Origin: JALORV01 sp963724365
GTDB lineage: Bacteria > Pseudomonadota > Gammaproteobacteria > Burkholderiales > Burkholderiaceae_F
Assembly: GCA_963724365.1 (NCBI GenBank)
Contig: CAVRUR010000016.1
Span: forward strand, 62,001 to 126,000
Length of the DNA: 64,000 bases
Direction: 5' to 3'
The translations under genes and the position numbers were made by a program. Shown piece after piece: positions 55,539-64,000 of this stretch (the stretch's first letter is position 1; each line of letters starts with the position of its first letter). Below the pieces are notes generated by a model that was not told the origin of the DNA, searched no databases, and saw nothing but the letters and a program-made list of their open reading frames with translations.

Positions 55539-56074
55539 TTGCAGGTCGACTGAACGATCTTGCGAGTGCGTTCTGCCTCGGCGGCACGCTGACTGTCGTC
55601 GAGGTATTCACGATTGCCCGCCGCGTCGCTGCGAACGACCCGCTGGCCTTCCTCGATCCCTTTCAGATAGCCGCGGGCACGCTCGCACTCCGCCGCCTTG
55701 GCGGCGACTTTGACCTGCTCGTCCTGCGTTTTCTTCTCCGCGTCAGCCCGTTCCTGCTGCCGTTTGCGGAATTCCATTTCCTGTTCCGCGACCGACTTCG
55801 GTCCGCTGGATGCGGCGACCGGCTTTGCGTCGGCGGGCTTGGCAGTCGAGTCGGTAGCGCCCGGCTGCGGTGGCAGCACGGTCTGGGCGTTGCTGGGCTG
55901 ACGCACGATGCGATCGCCCTTCACGGCCGACGGTGGGGGGCGGTCCGAATAAACCACACGGCCGTTGTCGTCCTTCCAGGCCCACTGTGCCGCCGCCGGC
56001 GTGGCCAGGCTCCATGCGAGCAAGCCCAGCGAAACCAGTACGCCCACGCGCCACGACGGCATCGAATGCACCAT
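55535..56074 (-). CDS. Exported DUF4124-domain protein
   Basis: 179 residues. A signal peptide (VGVLVSLGLLAWSLATPAAA) precedes the short DUF4124 module, QWAWKDDNGRVVYSDRPPPS at about 30-49. This is followed by a Pro/Ala/Ser-rich linker and a charged coiled-coil region (AEQEMEFRKRQQERADAEKK). A C-terminal part has two cysteines (AAECERARGYLKG and VQSTCN). DUF4124 proteins are common in Proteobacteria, periplasmic, and of unknown role. It is divergent from guaB with a 171-bp spacer and converges on rnfH. Confidence 0.85.
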   Translation of the reverse strand: MVHSMPSWRVGVLVSLGLLAWSLATPAAAQWAWKDDNGRVVYSDRPPPSAVKGDRIVRQPSNAQTVLPPQPGATDSTAKPADAKPVAASSGPKSVAEQEMEFRKRQQERADAEKKTQDEQVKVAAKAAECERARGYLKGIEEGQRVVRSDAAGNREYLDDSQRAAEAERTRKIVQSTCN

Positions 56075-56214
56075 AGATCCTCCTCAGCGCAGGAATTCTC
56101 CATCGCTTCGCGGCGGGCAGGCAAGTTGAATGGCGGGTGAACTCACCCCCACTTTTGGGTTAAACCGCTAGGCCGGGAAGGAAACCGGGCAAAGTCGACC
56201 AGAAATCGGGTCGG

Positions 56215-56220
56215 TATACT
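56215..56220 (+). promoter_or_regulatory. Candidate -10 element of guaB
   Basis: TATACT, 25 bases before the guaB ATG at 56246, is the best -10 match in the spacer. No clear TTGACA-like box stands 16-18 bases upstream. The rest of the 171-bp divergent region shows only a weak CCGGGAAGG/CCGGGC pair and nothing else I can name. Confidence 0.45.
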
Positions 56221-56245
56221 CCGCTTTTGCGTCATGAGGACACCT

Positions 56246-57709
56246 ATGCGGTTGGTTCAGAAGGCGCTGACCTTCGATGACGTGCTGCTCGTCCCCGCCC
56301 ACTCGGCGGTCCTTCCCCGCGACGTCCAGCTCTCCACAAAGCTCTCCCGCAAGATCCATTTGAACATTCCGCTGGTCGCGGCCGCCATGGACACGGTGAC
56401 CGAGGCGCGCCTCGCCATCGCCCTGGCACAGGAAGGCGGCATCGGGATCATTCACAAGAACTTTTCGCCGAAGGAGCAGGCGGCCGAGGTGCTGAAGGTC
56501 AAGCGCCACGAAGCCGGTGTCCTGCGCGATCCGATCACGCTCACACAGGACATGACGGTGCGCGATGCGATCGACCTGCAGCGATCGCACAAAATTTCGG
56601 GCCTGCCGGTCGTCGAAGGCAAGAAGATCGTCGGCATCGTCACCAATCGCGACCTGCGCTTCGAGACGCGGCTTGACGCGCCGATCCGGGACATCATGAC
56701 GCCACGCTCGCGCCTGGTGACGGTGCGCGAGGGCGCGAGCCTGGACGAGGCAAAGGCGCTGATGCACACGCACCGGCTCGAGCGGGTGCTGGTCGTGAAC
56801 GGCGGTGATGAACTGCTCGGCCTGGTCACCGTCAAGGACATCACGAAGGCCACCGAGCATCCGAATGCTGCGAAAGACGAGCAAGGCAAGCTCAGGGTCG
56901 GCGGCGCGATCAGCACCGGGACGGATTCCGAGGAGCGCGCCGAACTGATGGTCAAGGCCGGTGTTGACGTACTGATCGTCGATACGGCCCATGGCCACCA
57001 CCAGGGTGTGATCGACCGCGTTCGCTGGGTGAAGAAGAATTTTCCGCAGGTGGACGTCGTCGGCGGCAACATTGCCACTGCAGCTGCTGCGAAGGCGCTG
57101 GCGGACGCCGGTGCCGACGGCATCAAGGTCGGCATCGGTCCGGGTTCGATCTGCACCACGCGCATCGTCGCCGGCGTCGGCGTCCCGCAGATCACTGCGG
57201 TGGCCAACGTTGCGAAGGCGCTCGAGGGCTCAGGGATCCCGCTGATAGCCGACGGCGGCATCCGTTTCTCGGGTGACGTTTCGAAGGCGCTCGCCGCCGG
57301 GGCCTATACCGTCATGATGGGCGGCATGTTCGCCGGCACCGAAGAGGCGCCGGGCGAGGTCATTCTGTATCAGGGGCGTTCCTACAAGAGCTATCGCGGC
57401 ATGGGCAGCCTGGGAGCGATGACCGAAGGCTCGGCCGAGCGCTACTTCCAGGACAACGATGCCAATGTCGACAAGTTCGTCCCCGAAGGCATCGAGGGCA
57501 TGGTGCCGTACAAGGGCAGCGTGCTGGCGATCATCTACCAGCTGACCGGTGGACTGCGGTCGAGCATGGGCTACTGCGGCTGCAACACCATCGACGAGAT
57601 GCGTACGCGTGCCGAGTTTGTCGAGATCACGGCCGCCGGCATGCGCGAGTCGCATGTGCATGATGTACACATCACCAAGGAAGCGCCCAACTACCGGCTC
57701 GAGAACTGA
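56246..57709 (+). CDS. guaB: Inosine-5'-monophosphate dehydrogenase
   Basis: Oxidises IMP to XMP, the first step to GMP; 487 residues, intact. The barrel begins LTFDDVLLVPAHSAVLPRDV. A CBS pair is inserted at about 90-205 (QRSHKISGLPVVEGKKIVGI, then LMHTHRLERVLVVNGGDELL). The catalytic Cys303 is in IGPGSICTTRIVAGVGVPQI. The flap YRGMGSLGAMTEGSAERYFQ and the C-terminal GGLRSSMGYCGCNTIDEM follow. ATG 56246 is chosen (GAGGA ten bases upstream). guaA follows after 165 bp. Confidence 0.97.
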   Translation: MRLVQKALTFDDVLLVPAHSAVLPRDVQLSTKLSRKIHLNIPLVAAAMDTVTEARLAIALAQEGGIGIIHKNFSPKEQAAEVLKVKRHEAGVLRDPITLTQDMTVRDAIDLQRSHKISGLPVVEGKKIVGIVTNRDLRFETRLDAPIRDIMTPRSRLVTVREGASLDEAKALMHTHRLERVLVVNGGDELLGLVTVKDITKATEHPNAAKDEQGKLRVGGAISTGTDSEERAELMVKAGVDVLIVDTAHGHHQGVIDRVRWVKKNFPQVDVVGGNIATAAAAKALADAGADGIKVGIGPGSICTTRIVAGVGVPQITAVANVAKALEGSGIPLIADGGIRFSGDVSKALAAGAYTVMMGGMFAGTEEAPGEVILYQGRSYKSYRGMGSLGAMTEGSAERYFQDNDANVDKFVPEGIEGMVPYKGSVLAIIYQLTGGLRSSMGYCGCNTIDEMRTRAEFVEITAAGMRESHVHDVHITKEAPNYRLEN

Positions 57710-57874
57710 GTTGACCTCCTCCGACGCCCGCATGAATCGCCGTCCCCCGCGGGGCGGCCACGGACCCGGCTAGGGACTCCACGTGACCAGGATACTGTTG
57801 CTCGCCAGCCCACGCTCGGCGAGCCGCTGCGGCATTTCCATTCCTCAAAACCGGCCGCAGTGCGGCCACTCGCC

Positions 57875-59440
<1,566 letters not shown>

Positions 59441-59486
59441 GGGACCTGTGGAAGACGTTCGCCGATCCTGAACGATCGCCCTTGCC

Positions 59487-60563
59487 ATGACTGTTCCTAC
59501 CGACCGCCTGCCAGCCTGGACCGTCGCCGTGCCGGTCGTGGCACTCGGCACGAACATCGCGCTGCACGGCTCCGCCAGTGTCTTTGCCGCGCTTGCATTG
59601 ATCGTTGTACTGGTGGCAGCGGTGCTGGCCGCGGTGCACCACGCCGAAGTCGTGGCGCTGCGCGTCGGCGAGCCGTTCGGCGCGATCCTGCTGGCGTTGG
59701 CCGTGACGGTGATCGAGCTCGGGCTGATCGTCTCGATCATGCTCGGCGAACATCCGGAGCCCGCGCTGATGCGCGACACGATCCACGCGGTCGTCGTGCT
59801 TGTGCTGCACGGCATGGCCGGACTGTGCATCGTCGTCGGCGCACTGCGTCACCGCGAGCAGGAGTTCCGCACCGAGGGCGCGCAGGCCTACCTGATCGTG
59901 CTGTTGCCGATGGTCGCAATCACGCTCGTGTTGCCCAACTTCACCACCAGCGCTCCCGGGCCTTACTACACGCCGGCGCAGCTGGCCTTCGTCAGCGTGG
60001 CCTGTCTGCTGCTTTGGCTGGCCTTCACCTTTGTGCAGACGGTCCGCCACCGCGAGCACTTCCTGCCGAACCAGCCGTCGCTGGCGACGCCAGCCGCGCG
60101 GCCAGGCTCGCGAATGGTGGCCGCGTCCCTCGGCCTGCTGCTGGTGGCACTGGTGGCGGTGGTGCTGCTGGCCAAGGGCGTGTCGCCGTTCATCCAGACG
60201 GCAGTGGCGGGATTGGGCGCACCTCCGGCGCTGGTGGGTGTGATCGTCGCTGCGATCGTGCTGCTGCCTGAAGGCATGACCGCCTTGCGCGCGGCTCGCG
60301 ACGATCAGTTGCAGACCTCAATCAACCTGGCGCTGGGCTCGGGCGTGGCCAGCATCGGATTGACCGTGCCCATCGTGTCCGCCATTGCCTGGTGGACGGA
60401 CAGCCCGATGAAACTCGGCGTCTCACCGGGTAGCGCGATCCTGCTTGCACTGTCATTCATGATGGCGCTGATCACCTACGGCAGCGGCCGCTCGAGCCTG
60501 CTGTCGGGCGTGGTGCACCTGATCCTGCTCGCGACCTGGTTGTTCCTGATCGTCGTGCCGTGA
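59487..60563 (+). CDS. CaCA-family cation/proton antiporter, ChaA-like
   Basis: Polytopic inner-membrane exchanger, 358 residues, about 11 helices. The two alpha-repeats of the Ca/cation antiporter superfamily are visible. They are FGAILLALAVTVIELGLIVS at about 64-83 and GVIVAAIVLLPEGMTALRAA at about 251-270, each with the ion-binding Glu. A hydrophilic loop near 185-205 links the halves. E. coli ChaA exchanges Na, K or Ca for protons at alkaline pH; ion preference cannot be read here. It is 46 bp after guaA and may be on the same transcript. Confidence 0.88.
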   Translation: MTVPTDRLPAWTVAVPVVALGTNIALHGSASVFAALALIVVLVAAVLAAVHHAEVVALRVGEPFGAILLALAVTVIELGLIVSIMLGEHPEPALMRDTIHAVVVLVLHGMAGLCIVVGALRHREQEFRTEGAQAYLIVLLPMVAITLVLPNFTTSAPGPYYTPAQLAFVSVACLLLWLAFTFVQTVRHREHFLPNQPSLATPAARPGSRMVAASLGLLLVALVAVVLLAKGVSPFIQTAVAGLGAPPALVGVIVAAIVLLPEGMTALRAARDDQLQTSINLALGSGVASIGLTVPIVSAIAWWTDSPMKLGVSPGSAILLALSFMMALITYGSGRSSLLSGVVHLILLATWLFLIVVP

Positions 60564-60729
60564 CGTGCAGGGGAGGACGGCGGGCGGGAATTCGATCGAA
60601 ATCCGTGGCGAGGCGCTCGATACACTCGCGACGGATTGAATCGAAGTACTCGGCCCCAGCGGTCGTCGTACCCGCACCAGTGGGCAGCGCGACTGCAAAC
60701 CGGCCCGACCACGGTCAGAAAGGACCACC

Positions 60730-61836
60730 ATGAAGCGCGGATTTGCCGGCCGGTCAACGCTCGCGGCATTGGCCTGTGCAGTGACGATGGCGTCGCATGC
60801 GCAGGGTATCGACGACATCGAACGTTGCCGGTCGATCACCGACGCGACGGCGCGGCTGGCGTGCTACGACGCCGCTGCTGCTGCAGCGGCTACGCGTACG
60901 CCACTGAAGGCGCCCGAGAGCGCACCGACATCGCCAGCCCAGGCGCCTGCCGCGACCGCACCGGCCGATGAGGGCCGCAGCGCACCCGGATCGCAGTTGG
61001 TAGCAACCGGAACACTCGCAGGCGGCCAGTCTCTGATCGCGCAGCGCTGGGAACTCGAGGACCGCTACAAGGCCGGCACCTTCCGCTTCACCTTCTACCG
61101 GCCGAACTACATCCTGCCCGGCGTCTGGTCCGACGAGGTCAACGACGCACCGTCGACACCGACACAGCCCACTTTCGTTCCCCCGGCGCCGCTCGACAAG
61201 GTCGAAGCCGAGTTCCAGATCAGCTTCAAGATGAAGATGTGGGAGGACATGTTCGGTGGCCCGTCGGCGCTGTGGCTGGGCTACACGCAGAAGAGCTTCT
61301 GGCAGGTCTACAACGAGGAACTTTCGCGGCCGTTCCGTGAGACCAACTACGAGCCGGAATTGATCTGGACACTGCCGACCGACTACGAGGTCTTCGGCCT
61401 GAAGGGGCGGCTGCTGGCGTTCGGGCTGGTGCACCAGTCCAACGGGCGGGGCGACCCGCTGTCGCGCAGCTGGAACCGCGTCTATGGCATGGTCGCCCTC
61501 GAGCGCGGACCGTTCGTCATGCAGATCAAGCCGTGGTATCGCCTGTCCGAGGACGGTCATGAGGACGACAACCCGGACATCACCGACTACATCGGCGATG
61601 CGGAGTTCCTGTTCTTCTACAAATGGCGCCAGGACTACACGGCGACGCTGCGCTACCGCACGACCTTCAAGTCCAATCCTTCATGGGGTTCGGCGCAGCT
61701 CGACCTGCGCTTTCCGATCACCTCGGACCTTAAGGGCTACTTCCAGGTGTTCTCCGGCTACGGCGAGAGTCTGATCGACTACAACTTCCGCAAGACAGCC
61801 GTGGGTCTCGGCGTGTCGATCGGGACCTGGTACTGA
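60730..61836 (+). CDS. pldA: Outer-membrane phospholipase A (PldA family)
   Basis: 368 residues. A signal peptide (about 1-25, ending SHAQG) precedes a domain-like segment with CRSITDATARLACYD (27-47 region) and a Pro/Ala-rich linker to about residue 90. The 12-strand barrel follows. The PldA signatures are LGYTQKSFWQVYNEELSRPF, RETNYEPELIW and the active site LVHQSNGRGDPLSRSWNR (His and Ser about 235-237). The protein ends GLGVSIGTWY, with an aromatic last residue as in outer-membrane barrels. It removes phospholipids from the outer leaflet. The preceding 166-bp gap has no further gene. Confidence 0.93.
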   Translation: MKRGFAGRSTLAALACAVTMASHAQGIDDIERCRSITDATARLACYDAAAAAAATRTPLKAPESAPTSPAQAPAATAPADEGRSAPGSQLVATGTLAGGQSLIAQRWELEDRYKAGTFRFTFYRPNYILPGVWSDEVNDAPSTPTQPTFVPPAPLDKVEAEFQISFKMKMWEDMFGGPSALWLGYTQKSFWQVYNEELSRPFRETNYEPELIWTLPTDYEVFGLKGRLLAFGLVHQSNGRGDPLSRSWNRVYGMVALERGPFVMQIKPWYRLSEDGHEDDNPDITDYIGDAEFLFFYKWRQDYTATLRYRTTFKSNPSWGSAQLDLRFPITSDLKGYFQVFSGYGESLIDYNFRKTAVGLGVSIGTWY

Positions 61837-61926
61837 AGTCATCACTACCGCGCCCGTGCGCAGTGCAACGCGCAGTGTGCCGCGGACGCAATCCTGGCCG
61901 TCCCTCTCGTCGGTAGACTGCGCACG

Positions 61927-62907
61927 ATGAGGGAAGAGCCTGCTCGTATTTCTGCCGCCGGGTGGCTGGATAGACTCGGCCAGCTGGCGGTTCGCAACGG
62001 AGTCCACCTCGCCAGCCTGCAGCAGAAAGACGGCCGCGACCTTGAACTCGTTTTTGCCAGCGCGACGCTGTACTTTCCGCCAGAGCAACTGCTCGACGAG
62101 CGCGCGGCAAACGACATCCTCAAGGACTTTCTCGCGACCGCCGGGACGATGCTGGAGACGGATCATGTCGAGCTTCGACGCTGGCTGGTCGATACGGGAT
62201 TCGTCCGGCGCTCGGATTTCGGCACGGACTACCGGCGGGGTGCGTTGCCCGCGTGGCTCAGTGAGGCGGCTACCGAGCTCAATACCGATCAGATCGGCCG
62301 TGTGGTCAGCGCGGCACGCAGCGTGCGCGACGAGCAGCGCGAGGCGCGGCGCCAGGCCTGGCTGGCGAGTCAGATCCAGGTGACCGAGGAAGCCGCGGCG
62401 TCGCCGGATGCCGATGCCACGTTCATGCGCCTTGCACTCGACCAGGCGCACAACGCGTGGGCGCTGGCTGAGGTTCCTGTCGGTGCCGTCGTAGTTCGCG
62501 ACGGCCGCGTGATCGCGACAGGGTTCAACCAGCCGATCGGCAACAGCGATCCGACCGCTCACGCGGAGATCCAGGCGATGCGGGCGGCGGCCGAACTGCT
62601 CGGCAACTACCGGCTGAACCATTGCGAGCTGTACGTCACACTCGAACCGTGCGCGATGTGCGCCGGCGCCATGCAGCACGCGCGGATCAAGCGGCTCGTG
62701 TTCGGTGCAGCTGACCCCAAGACCGGTGCCTGCGGCAGTGTCGTCAATCTGTTCGATGAGCCGCGCCTGAACCACCACACGGCGGTGCGATCCGGCGTGC
62801 TGGCCGACGAGGCGGCGGTGCTGCTGTCGCGCTTCTTCGCCGAGCGCCGCGAGCATCAGAAGAGCGGCCGGCTGCCGGTGAGCGAGGACGGCGATGACGC
62901 GGCGTAA
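61927..62907 (+). CDS. tadA: tRNA adenosine(34) deaminase TadA with N-terminal DUF2087-like domain
   Basis: 326 residues, about twice normal TadA. The C-terminal deaminase (about 170-315) is complete. It has EVPVGAVVVRDGRVIATGFN, the zinc His and catalytic Glu in PTAHAEIQAMRAAAE (H212, E214) and both zinc cysteines in LEPCAMCAGAMQHARIKRL (C242, C245). It makes inosine-34 in tRNA-Arg(ACG). The N-terminal part (about 1-110) has FPPEQLLDERAANDILKDFL, then HVELRRWLVDTGFVRRSDFG and DYRRG, the pattern of DUF2087. A charged linker joins them. ATG 61927 starts the fusion; no internal start has a good ribosome site. It overlaps ldcA by 14 bp. Confidence 0.88.
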   Translation: MREEPARISAAGWLDRLGQLAVRNGVHLASLQQKDGRDLELVFASATLYFPPEQLLDERAANDILKDFLATAGTMLETDHVELRRWLVDTGFVRRSDFGTDYRRGALPAWLSEAATELNTDQIGRVVSAARSVRDEQREARRQAWLASQIQVTEEAAASPDADATFMRLALDQAHNAWALAEVPVGAVVVRDGRVIATGFNQPIGNSDPTAHAEIQAMRAAAELLGNYRLNHCELYVTLEPCAMCAGAMQHARIKRLVFGAADPKTGACGSVVNLFDEPRLNHHTAVRSGVLADEAAVLLSRFFAERREHQKSGRLPVSEDGDDAA

Positions 62908-63823
62908 GACGCTGGGACTGGTCGCGCCATCGGGCTTCATGCCCGATCCCACTGTCGCCGACCGTGCCGCGGCGTTCTTCAGCGCGCGCGGCTGGCAGGT
63001 CGAAGCGGGTGAAAGCATGTTCTCGCGCGAGCAACGCTTCGCCGGGTCCGACGACCTGCGACTGGCCGAGCTGATGCGGTTTGCCACCGACCCGGCGATC
63101 GATGTCGTACTGAGCGGGCGGGGCGGCTATGGCCTGTCGCGACTGCTCGACCGGATCGATTACAAGGTCATCAGGACGCGCGCGCCAGTCATCGCCGGCT
63201 ACAGTGACTTCACCGCATTCAATCTTGCCTATCTGGCCCGCGCCGGCGGCGTCAGCCTGTCGGGGCCATCGGCCGGCGACTTCGGCGCGGCGTCCCCCGA
63301 TGACTACACGGTCGAGCACTTCTTCGGGCTCATCGAATCGCCCCGCTACAGCATCGAACTCTTGCTCGGCGGCAAGGCAGGGGAATTCAGCGGGCGGCTA
63401 TGGGGCGGCAACCTCGTGATGATGGCCGCGCTGCTGGGCACGCCCTACTTTCCTCGCATCCGTGGTGGCATCCTCGTCGTCGAGGATGTCAACGAGCCCG
63501 CTTACAAACTCGAACGCCTCTTCTATCAACTGGCGCAGGCGGGGGTGCTGCAACGGCAGGCAGCGATCGTGCTCGGCGACTTCGAGCCGGTCCTGCCGAT
63601 GCCGAACGACAACGGATTCGATCTGGACGCAGTCGTTTCCCGGGTGCGCGATATCGCCGGCGTCCCGGTCTACACCGGACTACCGTATGGCCACACTCCG
63701 CGCAAGCTGACGTTGCCGATCGGCGGCCGTGCGCGCCTCATCGTGCGTCGCGGCGGACGCGCAACACTGGAACTCAGCGGTTACCCCTCGCTTGCCGGGC
63801 CGCGCAGACGCGCAGCTGGGTAA
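62894..63823 (+). CDS. ldcA: Murein tetrapeptide (LD-) carboxypeptidase LdcA
   Basis: Peptidase S66 that removes the terminal D-Ala from tetrapeptides during peptidoglycan recycling in the cytoplasm; 309 residues, no signal peptide. Blocks: TLGLVAPSGFMPDPTVADRA, DVVLSGRGGYGLSRLLDRID, the nucleophile Ser104 in PVIAGYSDFTAFNLAY, the Glu region LVVEDVNEPAYKLERLFYQL near 195-215, and His267 in LPYGHTPRKLTLPIGG. ATG 62894 lies within the end of tadA. The guaA-tadA-ldcA vicinity is usual in Betaproteobacteria. Confidence 0.95.
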   Translation: MTRRKTLGLVAPSGFMPDPTVADRAAAFFSARGWQVEAGESMFSREQRFAGSDDLRLAELMRFATDPAIDVVLSGRGGYGLSRLLDRIDYKVIRTRAPVIAGYSDFTAFNLAYLARAGGVSLSGPSAGDFGAASPDDYTVEHFFGLIESPRYSIELLLGGKAGEFSGRLWGGNLVMMAALLGTPYFPRIRGGILVVEDVNEPAYKLERLFYQLAQAGVLQRQAAIVLGDFEPVLPMPNDNGFDLDAVVSRVRDIAGVPVYTGLPYGHTPRKLTLPIGGRARLIVRRGGRATLELSGYPSLAGPRRRAAG

Positions 63824-63829
63824 TCCGAT

Positions 63830-64000
63830 TCAGGCCTGGTAGCCCGGATTCCTGCGATCGAGCCTGCGCAGCAGTGCGGGCCAGACCAGGCCGCTGCCAG
63901 CGCCATGAGTCACGCGCTCCCACTGCTCCTGGGCACCGTCGACGATTGCCGCGCTAATGCGCCGCAGCGGCCGGCCGCCACTCTGCGCTCGCACCTGCAT
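63830..64000 (-). CDS. 3' end of an unrecognised gene, cut by the window edge
   Basis: An open frame enters from the right edge and ends with TGA at 63830-63832, 6 bp after ldcA stops on the other strand. The last 56 residues are visible: QVRAQSGGRPLRRISAAIVD followed by GAQEQWERVTHGAGSGLVWP and a basic tail ending NPGYQA. Codon choice looks coding (G/C third positions, no rare runs). I do not recognise the family. The Met at the very edge may be internal. Confidence 0.5.
   Translation of the reverse strand: MQVRAQSGGRPLRRISAAIVDGAQEQWERVTHGAGSGLVWPALLRRLDRRNPGYQA

Overview
The window is a GC-rich (roughly two-thirds G+C by eye) segment of a Gram-negative chromosome. Lipid A genes (lpxD, lpxA, lpxB), bamA, skp, rseP, zipA and pilU indicate an outer-membrane bacterium. 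The runs prmB-dapE/dapD-dapC-queF/smc-zipA-ligA, glnD-map/rpsB-tsf-pyrH-frr-uppS-cdsA-dxr-rseP-bamA-skp-lpxD-fabZ-lpxA-lpxB-rnhB-trmH-ppsR/ppsA, and smpB/ratA-rnfH-guaB-guaA-tadA-ldcA match the order I know from Betaproteobacteria, most likely Burkholderiales. I saw no tRNA or rRNA gene, CRISPR array, insertion sequence, prophage or plasmid gene.

Layout. (1) 0-11 kb is accessory metabolism. A mostly minus-strand set holds a glutathione transferase, an ACAD10/11-type acyl-CoA dehydrogenase, an APH-fold kinase, a histidine phosphatase and an AMACR-like racemase/CoA transferase, which together suggest catabolism of hydroxylated or branched acyl-CoAs. Interspersed are a quinone oxidoreductase, an SRPBCC protein, a pirin, a Rieske-like protein, an MFS transporter and an unusual ClpX-like ATPase. 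(2) 11-19 kb: ABC-F ATPase, PrmB, the lysine/peptidoglycan precursor genes dapE, dapD and dapC, a lone pilU, and queF. (3) 19-27 kb: smc, zipA, ligA, a thioinosine phosphorylase and def. (4) 27-31 kb, minus strand: glnD and map. (5) 31-46 kb, plus strand: ribosome and translation factors (rpsB, tsf, frr), pyrH, isoprenoid and phospholipid steps (dxr, uppS, cdsA), envelope assembly (rseP, bamA, skp) and lipid A (lpxD, fabZ, lpxA, lpxB), then rnhB and an rRNA/tRNA methyltransferase. (6) 46-50 kb: the PpsR/PpsA regulator-enzyme pair. (7) 50-54 kb: NfeD/SPFH membrane pair, a 36-codon membrane ORF, a cNMP/CBS/DUF294 protein and a DEDDh exonuclease. (8) 54-64 kb: smpB/ratA-rnfH, guaB-guaA, a cation/proton antiporter, pldA, a DUF2087-TadA fusion and ldcA.

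Quality caveat. Many conserved genes at about 0.3-14.6 kb and 29.3-35.5 kb carry one or more single-base frameshifts, some of them compensating. Genes at 15-29 kb and 43.7-64 kb are intact. Because essential genes (tsf, pyrH, frr, map, uppS, cdsA, lpxA) are hit, I read these as sequence errors rather than pseudogenes. I annotate each as one gene and state where the frame changes.

Non-coding features worth reading: a structured leader of about 290 nt before rpsB, a 141-bp element bounded by 27-bp inverted repeats between smpB and ratA, a stem-loop repeat in the 441-bp gap between pilU and dapD, and a palindrome in the ppsR/ppsA divergent promoter region. I did not find a clear new multi-gene system. 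The strongest leads are the ClpX-like paralogue, the DUF2087-TadA fusion, the rpsB leader and the smpB/ratA inverted repeat.
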